DNA of 9,300 bases from the NCBI GenBank assembly GCA_028712345.1, contig JAQTQF010000054.1:1-9300 (forward strand), given 5' to 3'. The first letter of the stretch is position 1. Every line of letters begins with the position of its first letter. Below are positions 1 to 4,461 of this stretch, piece by piece. Position numbers and translations under genes: made by a program. The notes beneath the pieces are model-generated. The model saw only the letters and a program-made list of their open reading frames with translations, did no database searches and was not told the origin of the DNA. Source of the stretch: Phycisphaerae bacterium (GTDB lineage: Bacteria > Planctomycetota > Phycisphaerae > Sedimentisphaerales > UBA12454).

Positions 1-2199
1 GCCGAAGGTAAGTTATTCAAACCATTGGCATTTACAAAAACCTTTGCCTTAATTGCTTCGGTGATAATTGCTTTAACTATTATTCCCCCTGCGGCACATA
101 TCCTGTTCACACGAAGATTCCATTTCAAAAAAGTGGCACGCTATATCCTTGGAGTTGCTTTAGCAGTGTGTGGAATAGCTTTGGGTGTCTGGCTCAAATG
201 GTGGATAGGTGCTCTGATTATTGGTATTGGGCTGTACCATTTATTAAAACACAGGCTGCCACAAAAAATAAATTCTTATCTGCCTGTATTGGCAAATATT
301 ATTGCAATTATCATCGTCGGAACAATCTTAGCTCTTCATTGGTTGCCTCTTGGGCCAGCTAATGGAACAATCCTGAATTTGATTTTTGTAGCGGTGTTGA
401 TTGGTGGTATGCTTATATTCTTCAAAATATTTCAGCATTTTTATTCCAGAATTCTCGGCTGGTGCCTGGAGCATAAGTTAGCTTTCTTGTCGATGCCAAC
501 AGTTATTATCGTTTTAGGTATAATTATATGGTCGGGACTTGGCAAGGAATTTATGCCTCCTTTAGACGAAGGCTCTTTTTTATATATGCCGACAACCATG
601 CCACACGCTTCCATCGGTGAGGTTTTGGATGTGTTGCAAAAACAGGATAGGGCTTTTCAGTCAATCCCGGAAATAGAATCTGTAGTAGGCAAAATAGGCC
701 GGGCAGAAACGCCTTTGGATCCCGCTCCTGTATCAATGGTTGAGACAATTATCAATTACAAATCCGAGTACATCCTGGATAAAGATGGGAAAAGAATTCG
801 CTTTAAATACGATAAAAAGAAAGGTGAATTTGCCCGTGATGAAAACGGCAAGCTCCTGCCTGATAAAAATGGAAAATTGTACCGCCAGTGGAGGGAACAT
901 ATAAAGACACCTGATGATATCTGGGGCGAAATTGTAAAAGCAGGCCAAATTCCAGGAACCACGAGTGCCCCGAAGTTACAGCCTATAGCTGCTCGTATTG
1001 TTATGCTGCAAAGCGGCATGCGTGCACCTATGGGCATAAAAATCAAAGGCCCTGACCTGGAAACAATAGAAAAAGTAGGACTTGAATTTGAAAAACTCTT
1101 AAAAGAAGTTCCTTCTGTCGAGCCTTCTGCGGTAATAGCAGATAGAATTGTAGGCAAACCATATTTAGAGATTGAAATTAACAGACAGGCTATTGCAAGA
1201 TATGGTATCAGTATTCGCAAAATACAGGATGTCATAGAAGTAGCCATCGGCGGAAGAAGAATTACTACTACCGTTGAAGGCAGAGAGCGTTATCCCGTAC
1301 GTGTACGTTATATGCGGGAACTTCGCGACACCATAGAGTCTATGGAAAAAATCCTTGTACCTGCTGCAGACCGAGCACAAATACCCCTTATCCAGTTAGC
1401 AGATATATGTTATGTTCGCGGCCCCCAGGCAATAAAAAGTGAAGATACTTTTCTTGTGGGTTACGTACTTTTCGATAAAAAGGAAGGTTTTGCCGAAGTT
1501 GATGTCGTTCAACAATGTCAAAAATTTCTGAAAGAAGAAATCGATGCGGGCCAGCTTACTATACCAGCGGGCATCAGCTATAACTTTGCAGGCAGTTATG
1601 AAAACCAGATTCGTGCACAAAAAACGCTTATGATAGTGGTTCCTTTGGCATTGTTTATCATTTTTATGATTCTATACTTCCAATTTAAATCTACTATCAC
1701 GAGCCTCCTTGTTTTCTCTGGAATTGTTGTGGCATGGGCAGGCGGCTTTCTAATGATATGGTGTTACGGTCAGGACTGGTTTCTGAATTTCAGCCTTTTT
1801 GGTGTTTCGATGAGAGAACTTTTCCAGATTCATCCAATCAATATGAGTGTTGCAATATGGGTCGGATTTCTGGCGCTATTCGGAATCGCTTCGGATAACG
1901 GAGTGCTGATTTGTACATATATAGAGCAAAGATTTAAAGCCGGTCAAATCACAGACAGAGAGCAAATCCGCGAAAGAATAATACAGGCATCTCAAAGGAG
2001 AATTCGTCCTGCCCTTATGACGACGGCGACAACAATACTTGCCTTGATTCCTGTCCTCACCTCAACGGGGCGAGGCTCAGATATTATGGTGCCGATGGCA
2101 ATTCCATCTTTCGGTGGTATGACTATACAGATATTGACTGTACTGGTTGTACCTGTTTTATACAGTTTTACAAAAGAATTAACTCATAAATCCAATTAA
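1..2199 (+). CDS. cusA: CusA/CzcA-family heavy-metal RND efflux pump, Cu(I)/Ag(I) type, C-terminal part (5' end outside window)
   Basis: Inner-membrane proton-driven RND transporter that exports metal from cytoplasm/periplasm through a CusB-type adaptor and an outer-membrane channel. The frame is open from base 1 (AEGKLFKP precedes the TTG at 25), so the start lies to the left; E. coli CusA is about 1047 residues and 732 are visible here. Counting the TTG as residue 1, the periplasmic porter domain begins near EFMPPLDEGSFLYMPTTMP. The three methionines of the CusA metal site are present at M188 (LYMPTT), M238 (SMVETI) and M327 (IVMLQSG). The first spacing equals E. coli's 50 residues; the second is longer by a charged insert of about 40 residues (near 247-290, with DKDGK/DENGK/DKNGK repeats). 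Terminal membrane helices include LFGIASDNG and RRIRPALMT. At the E. coli proton-relay positions, E939 aligns with Asp and K984 with Ala. An extra hydrophobic stretch of about 80-95 residues (near 36-125) precedes the porter domain. Family certain; Cu/Ag specificity inferred from the methionines. Confidence 0.93.
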   Translation, partial: AEGKLFKPLAFTKTFALIASVIIALTIIPPAAHILFTRRFHFKKVARYILGVALAVCGIALGVWLKWWIGALIIGIGLYHLLKHRLPQKINSYLPVLANIIAIIIVGTILALHWLPLGPANGTILNLIFVAVLIGGMLIFFKIFQHFYSRILGWCLEHKLAFLSMPTVIIVLGIIIWSGLGKEFMPPLDEGSFLYMPTTMPHASIGEVLDVLQKQDRAFQSIPEIESVVGKIGRAETPLDPAPVSMVETIINYKSEYILDKDGKRIRFKYDKKKGEFARDENGKLLPDKNGKLYRQWREHIKTPDDIWGEIVKAGQIPGTTSAPKLQPIAARIVMLQSGMRAPMGIKIKGPDLETIEKVGLEFEKLLKEVPSVEPSAVIADRIVGKPYLEIEINRQAIARYGISIRKIQDVIEVAIGGRRITTTVEGRERYPVRVRYMRELRDTIESMEKILVPAADRAQIPLIQLADICYVRGPQAIKSEDTFLVGYVLFDKKEGFAEVDVVQQCQKFLKEEIDAGQLTIPAGISYNFAGSYENQIRAQKTLMIVVPLALFIIFMILYFQFKSTITSLLVFSGIVVAWAGGFLMIWCYGQDWFLNFSLFGVSMRELFQIHPINMSVAIWVGFLALFGIASDNGVLICTYIEQRFKAGQITDREQIRERIIQASQRRIRPALMTTATTILALIPVLTSTGRGSDIMVPMAIPSFGGMTIQILTVLVVPVLYSFTKELTHKSN

Positions 2200-2407
2200 C
2201 TCGTAGATCGATGGATTGCTGGTCTGTTAGTTTTATCAACCTCTCGTCGGTAAATTACTTCCATGTGGCTTAATACAAGGGGTATTCAATTGAAAAGTTC
2301 TTTACCCTCCGAAATTGCCTCATCGATTCATATAGTAAAACCTATCGGGAAAGCCAGGTCTTCTTATTCAATCTGCCTTCACGGGTGCTCAAATCCCGCA
2401 ATAGCCC
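2200..2407. other. Gene-free stretch downstream of cusA
   Basis: No convincing ORF, RNA gene or strong intrinsic terminator is visible here. The only secondary structure near the cusA stop is a weak 6-bp AATCCA/TGGATT pairing with a 17-nt loop and no T-tract. A short CGGG/CCCG stem with the loop TGCTCAAAT (2382-2398) resembles a tRNA T-arm, but no acceptor stem or other tRNA arms accompany it. Confidence 0.5.
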
Positions 2408-2431
2408 AATTTTTGGTGCAAGCCAAAAATT
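2408..2431. repeat. Perfect 9-bp hairpin
   Basis: AATTTTTGG (2408-2416) and CCAAAAATT (2423-2431) are exact reverse complements around the loop TGCAAG. It is A/T-rich and no T-tract follows on either strand, so it is not a standard terminator. It sits just upstream of the longer nested inverted repeat at 2442-2515 and may belong to the same structured leader. Confidence 0.55.
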
Positions 2432-2441
2432 ATAAATAAGG

Positions 2442-2515
2442 CCCCACTTTTTTTAAAAAGGCTTCGACATTGATGTCCCGCGTCGAAGCCTATATTTTAT
2501 ACAAAAAAGCTGGGG
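2442..2515 (+). promoter_or_regulatory. Long nested inverted repeat (candidate RNA hairpin) covering the RBS of the next gene
   Basis: Outer arms CCCCACTTTTTTT (2442-2454) and AAAAAAGCTGGGG (2503-2515) pair over 13 positions with one C-C mismatch and one G-U. Inner arms GGCTTCGAC (2460-2468) and GTCGAAGCC (2482-2490) pair perfectly over 9 bp around a 13-nt loop. An A/T-rich internal loop lies between them. The 3' outer arm includes the first part of GGGGTGA (2512-2518), the Shine-Dalgarno for the gene at 2527. A folded leader would therefore hide the RBS. The inner stem followed by TATATTTTAT could also be a weak terminator for cusA. The structure is seen in the sequence; the regulatory role is inferred. 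Confidence 0.45.
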
Positions 2516-2526
2516 TGAAAAAGTTA

Positions 2527-2799
2527 ATGGCCGAACATACAAAAATCAGCTTCAATCACCGCAAGGAAATCTCCGATTATTCCGACTTGGCAGAGATGCT
2601 TTTTCCTGGCAACCGCAATCTGCAGCACGCAGTAGCTTGCATTCTGTTCGAACTCAAGTGGGCTAACAGCATAGTGCCCAATCTTGTTTATATTGAAAAT
2701 AAATACAGCACCTCCCGCCGAATACTTCAAAGGGCCAGAGCAAAACTTTCAAGGATCGGGCTTATTGAGCACATTAGCAGTTTTAATATTCCTTCGTAA
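2527..2799 (+). CDS. Small winged-helix-like putative DNA-binding protein, probably truncated at its C-terminus
   Basis: This 90-residue protein (MAEHTKISFNHRKEIS...SSFNIPS) is one I cannot assign to a named family. The segment from about residue 20 to 85 looks like a winged helix-turn-helix. It has an Asp/Leu-rich first helix (YSDLAEMLF), a central helix (HAVACILFELKWA), then a recognition-helix-like stretch (YSTSRRILQRARAKLSRIGLIEH) resembling the '..S.RTLQRA..KL..LGLI' pattern of small regulators. I start it at ATG 2527 because GGGGTGA lies 8 nt upstream; an in-frame ATG at 2470 falls inside the loop of the 2442-2515 hairpin and has no RBS. The ORF stops 2 bases before the left hairpin of the IS200-like element, right after the putative wing, so the original C-terminus was probably cut off by that insertion. 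It could alternatively be complete. Confidence 0.55.
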   Translation: MAEHTKISFNHRKEISDYSDLAEMLFPGNRNLQHAVACILFELKWANSIVPNLVYIENKYSTSRRILQRARAKLSRIGLIEHISSFNIPS

Positions 2800-2801
2800 T
2801 T

Positions 2802-2819
2802 TTACGGGTTTTAACCCGT
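2802..2819. repeat. Left-end hairpin of the IS200-like element
   Basis: TACGGGTT and AACCCGTA are perfect 8-bp arms separated by TT; a more relaxed fold is a 6-bp stem with a 6-nt loop. Its location 39 bases before the transposase ATG fits the left-end structure recognised by Y1 transposases. Confidence 0.6.
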
Positions 2820-2857
2820 AGATGGAAGTTGCCACTGTCTTCTGTTATACTTTGGTA

Positions 2858-3285
2858 ATGGAAATCAAGAAACAGGCATATGTGGCGTATTATACAAGGT
2901 ATCATATAGTGATATCGACCAAATACCGCAGAAAGATTTTGCGAGACGGTTTTGGCGAATATGTCATAAAAGCTGTGATTGGCATTGGTAAACAGTACCC
3001 GGAGATAGAGATAGTGGAAGTAAATACAGATGTAGACCATATTCATATTTTGGCTTTAATCCCCCCCAATTTTCGGTGAGTGAAGTGGTTAAAGTTATCA
3101 AAGCCAAAACCGGCTTGTATATGCGTAAAAAATTCCCATTCTTAGATAAGGTTTATTGGGGAGTCGGTGGTATTTGGTCAGTTGGTTATTTTGTGTCAAC
3201 TGTTGGTGTAACTGAAGAAACTATAAGGAAATATATTGAAATGCAGGGCAAGGAAGACAGTGGCCAAGCTTTGCTTGAATTCTAA
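2858..3285 (+). pseudogene. tnpA: IS200/IS605-family Y1 transposase, split by a -1 frameshift at a C7 run
   Basis: HUH single-strand transposase. The first frame (2858-3079) gives MEIKKQAYVA, YHIVISTKYRRK and the metal-binding DHIHIL (H61 and H63), then ends at TGA 3077-3079. The second frame (to 3285) gives VSEVVKVIKAKTG, WSVGYFVSTVG and YIEMQ, which holds the catalytic Tyr (Y126) and Gln (Q130). Joining the frames by a -1 shift at CCCCCCC (3061-3067) yields IPPQFSVSEVV, matching the family pattern 'IPPK.SVS..V', and a 142-residue protein. That is full length for the IS200 group, with the same residue spacing as IS608 TnpA (H64, H66, Y127, Q131). I prefer ATG 2858 over ATG 2822 because homology begins there; no good RBS is seen for either. 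The break may be a C8 to C7 deletion, a sequencing error, or programmed frameshifting, since C-CCC-CCC is in slippery register. Confidence 0.85.
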
Positions 3286-3310
3286 AGAGAAGCACTTCAC
3301 AGGGCAGGCA

Positions 3311-3331
3311 GGTTACCCCGGTGGGATAGCC
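3311..3331. repeat. Right-end imperfect hairpin of the IS200-like element
   Basis: GGTTA (3311-3315) pairs with TAGCC (3327-3331) with one G-U. After a C-A mismatch, CCC (3317-3319) pairs with GGG (3323-3325) around the loop GGT. A stem with an internal mismatch a few dozen bases after the transposase stop is typical of right ends in this family. Confidence 0.5.
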
Positions 3332-3394
3332 GCCGAAACGGAGAGTAGTGGAACAGGTGAGCAGGTGAAGCCGATTTGAAATTTAAGATTTGAG
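3332..3394. other. Repeat island, first part: degenerate aggtga and gatttga motifs
   Basis: The region 3332-3650 between the IS-like element and the endonuclease gene has no credible gene. This first part carries GGAACAGGTGAGCAGGTGAAG (two aggtga units around 3350-3370) and two gatttga units (3373-3392). Text of this type recurs next to the palindromic repeats further on. Confidence 0.5.
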
Positions 3395-3425
3395 AACGAG
3401 ATTGCCGCGCTGCGCTCGCAATGAC
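3395..3425. repeat. Short dispersed palindromic repeat, variant 1
   Basis: AACGAGATTGCCGCGC begins a 31-bp imperfect palindrome: ATTGC/GCAAT outer arms, then GCG/CGC around the loop CTG. It shares its edges (AACGAGATT at the start and AATGACAAG at the end) with the longer repeat at 3546-3585, so both belong to one family with interchangeable cores. On the minus strand it reads as the frequently seen spurious peptide SLRAQRGNL. Confidence 0.65.
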
Positions 3426-3440
3426 AAGGAACCCTCATTC

Positions 3441-3484
3441 AGAACAGGTGAACAGTAGAACAGATGAGAAGGTGAGAAGGTGAA
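3441..3484 (+). repeat. Degenerate tandem repeat of aacaggtga / agaaggtga units
   Basis: Consecutive units AGAACAGGTGA, ACAGTAG, AACAGATGA, GAAGGTGA and GAAGGTGA run in the same orientation, with similar units at 3350-3368. The units vary in length and sequence, so this is simple-sequence drift rather than CRISPR. A second quasi-repetitive patch (acacTGA... acGGACGGACACGG) follows at about 3501-3540. Confidence 0.55.
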
Positions 3485-3545
3485 AAAAGAGCGAAGGGGC
3501 AACACTGATAAACACTGACTGAAACACGGACGGACACGGAAAATG

Positions 3546-3585
3546 AACGAGATTCTTCGTTCGCCTGCGGCGAATTCAGAATGAC
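3546..3585. repeat. Short dispersed palindromic repeat, variant 2 (copy A)
   Basis: A 40-bp imperfect palindrome: ATTCT/AGAAT outer arms, a 3x3 internal loop, then TTCGCC/GGCGAA around a TGC loop. An almost identical copy (39 of 40 bases; only the loop base at 3566 differs) lies at 8921-8960, about 5.4 kb away in the same orientation. The minus strand translates to HSEFAAGERRISF in both places, a familiar artefact of this repeat. Confidence 0.85.
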
Positions 3586-3588
3586 AAG

Positions 3589-3616
3589 AACCCCGCCCAC
3601 AGGTGGCAGGGCTAAC
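3589..3616. repeat. GC-rich hairpin repeat, copy A
   Basis: AACCCCGCCCACAGGTGGCA opens a 28-bp unit ending GGGCTAAC. CCC/GGG and GCC/GGC arms pair around CACAGGT with one bulged A. It resembles the unit at 3627-3656 (AACCCCCACCACAGGGG... ending GGGGGGCTAAAC), so the two form a direct pair about 38 bases apart. Confidence 0.6.
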
Positions 3617-3620
3617 CGAG

Positions 3621-3649
3621 AATAAAAACCCCCACCACAGGGGTGGGGG
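3621..3649 (-). terminator. Intrinsic terminator of the HNH/AP2 gene, formed by a repeat unit
   Basis: On the minus strand an 8-bp GC stem (CCCCCACC at 3649-3642 with GGTGGGGG at 3636-3629, loop CCTGT) is followed at once by TTTTTATT (3628-3621). It begins one base past the TAG stop of the endonuclease gene. The hairpin is the second copy of the GC-rich repeat seen at 3589-3616, so the terminator appears to be made of repeat DNA. Confidence 0.75.
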
Positions 3650-3650
3650 G

Positions 3651-4226
3651 CTAAACAAAATTGAGTGCGGCGAATTGGCCGCGATGGAGTTTTGCGGCGA
3701 TGTCATAGGCCTTTGCGGCTGTGAGTTCATCATTAAAATAGCCGAGGTGTTTTCTCTTTCCATCAATAGAAAGCACGGCACGATATTTTCCCCTGCGGCG
3801 GTCGAAGAAAACGCCTTTGTATTTTGATGTGCCGGCGTTGAAGCCGCGGCGGCTGTTCCATTTGTTCTGCGTGCGCGTGGCGGGTCTTAAATTGTATTTG
3901 CAATTGTTCAGGCCGTTGCGGTCTATGTGGTCGATGACAATATTTTTCCGAGCTTTCATAATAACCCTGTGCATACGGATACGGCAGAGAAAGCCGTTGA
4001 TGTATTCGGGGCGCTCGGCGTAAAAAGTGCTGCTGTTGTCGTGGGCGTACCATTTGAAGCGGATGAGTCTGCAAAAGTCGTCAAAGTCAACGAGTGTAAA
4101 CTGATTCTGCGTGAGTTTGATTCTCATAAACGGCTGGCCGAATTTTTTACGGCGATAGAGCAGCAGCGGAGCAAAGAAAATGCGCATAACAAGAGCAGGA
4201 ACAAAGATGGGAAGATAAATAATCAC
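3651..4226 (-). CDS. HNH endonuclease with C-terminal AP2 DNA-binding domain (homing-type)
   Basis: Predicted site-specific DNA-cutting protein of the HNH/AP2 class common in phages and abundant in some planctomycetes. An N-terminal module (MRIKLTQNQFTLVDFDDF, residues 34-51, then KWYA) leads to an HNH core with MHRVI (H86), IDH (D99-H100), NGLNN and NLRPAT. The AP2 domain spans about 133-190 (SKYKGVFFDRRRGKYRA, HLGYFNDELTAAKAYD, ALNF) and ends right at the stop. The frame opens with GTG 4226, giving 191 residues; alternatives are ATG 4187 (178 residues) and ATG 4127 (158 residues, starting at the conserved MRIKLTQ). No clear RBS decides. The longer forms add a hydrophobic, basic-ended leader (IIYLPIFVPALV... 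YRRKKFGQPF) that looks like a signal anchor and is odd for a nuclease. Family confident; start uncertain; natural target unknown. Confidence 0.82.
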   Translation of the reverse strand: MIIYLPIFVPALVMRIFFAPLLLYRRKKFGQPFMRIKLTQNQFTLVDFDDFCRLIRFKWYAHDNSSTFYAERPEYINGFLCRIRMHRVIMKARKNIVIDHIDRNGLNNCKYNLRPATRTQNKWNSRRGFNAGTSKYKGVFFDRRRGKYRAVLSIDGKRKHLGYFNDELTAAKAYDIAAKLHRGQFAALNFV

Positions 4227-4461
4227 AAGAAATCAGCAATTCGGTTATCGGTTATCAGTGTTGGGGGCAAAAAATATGTCCCTCCGTATTACCTGAAAAC
4301 CTGCGCGTTTTTGTCGAACTTTTTGCGGATTTTTTTTGCGGCAAATTTATAAGTGCTTATGGGATATGGGTTAAAGAATTTTGAAAAAATTTATTTTTAA
4401 CAAAAGCGCAGGTTCTTTCCTTCGCATTTGTTCGGTAATACTTGATACAGATTATACGGAT
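4227..4461. other. Intergenic region between two minus-strand genes
   Basis: This 235-bp stretch carries CGGTTATC twice in tandem (4241-4257), paired tttttgcgg runs (4318-4341), and the nested inverted repeats described separately. I see no coding region. Downstream of the glycosyltransferase stop (4462) there is no GC-rich terminator; only an A/T hairpin (AATTTT/AAAATT at 4377-4391, with GTTAA/TTAAC flanks at 4370 and 4401) could serve. A promoter for the endonuclease gene should lie here but none stands out. Confidence 0.5.
4286..4441. repeat. Nested imperfect inverted repeats (MITE-like or structured RNA)
   Basis: GTATTACC (4286-4293) is the exact reverse complement of GGTAATAC (4434-4441). 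Inside it, AACCTGCGC (4298-4306) is the exact reverse complement of GCGCAGGTT (4406-4414). The arms are separated by 4 nt on the left and 19 nt on the right. The centre holds another A/T palindrome at 4370-4401 and ATAAG/CTTAT around position 4350. The nested order suggests one folded unit of 156 bp; its nature is not known. Confidence 0.45.

Larger units (their letters stand above)
2802..3331 (+). mobile_element. IS200/IS605-family-like insertion element bounded by subterminal hairpins
   Basis: About 530 bp containing a single Y1 (HUH) transposase reading frame and a hairpin near each end (2802-2819 and 3311-3331). This is the usual layout of the IS200 group, which lacks terminal inverted repeats and target duplications and moves as single-stranded DNA with hairpin-recognising TnpA. 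No accessory tnpB is present. The outer boundaries given are those of the hairpins; the true cleavage points may lie some bases beyond. The element abuts the stop codon of the small upstream gene. Its transposase frame is broken (see that entry), so it may be immobile unless frameshifting occurs. Confidence 0.7.

Noticed and set aside
756..1247. Long minus-strand ORF (163 codons) inside cusA
   Set aside because: It is antisense to a well-conserved coding frame with all family motifs, has Ser/Ile-rich composition without domain signs, and is a shadow.
2382..2398. tRNA T-arm-like stem with loop TGCTCAAAT
   Set aside because: The stem is 4 bp with a 9-nt loop, and no matching acceptor, D or anticodon arm is found upstream.
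2501..2515. Resemblance of ACAAAAAAGCTGG to a recombination site core
   Set aside because: Only a short A-rich match; the segment is explained as the 3' arm of the local inverted repeat.
2829..2851. TTGCCA...TATACT promoter before tnpA
   Set aside because: The spacing is only 11 bp, far too short for a sigma70 promoter.
3441..3484. CRISPR-like direct repeats
   Set aside because: Units are under 12 bases, variable, and lack regular spacers or nearby cas genes.
3383..3781. Minus-strand ORF of 132 codons across the repeat island
   Set aside because: It is made of repeat-derived peptides (HSEFAAGERRISF, SLRAQRGNL) and overlaps the HNH/AP2 gene end in another frame; a classic spurious ORF.
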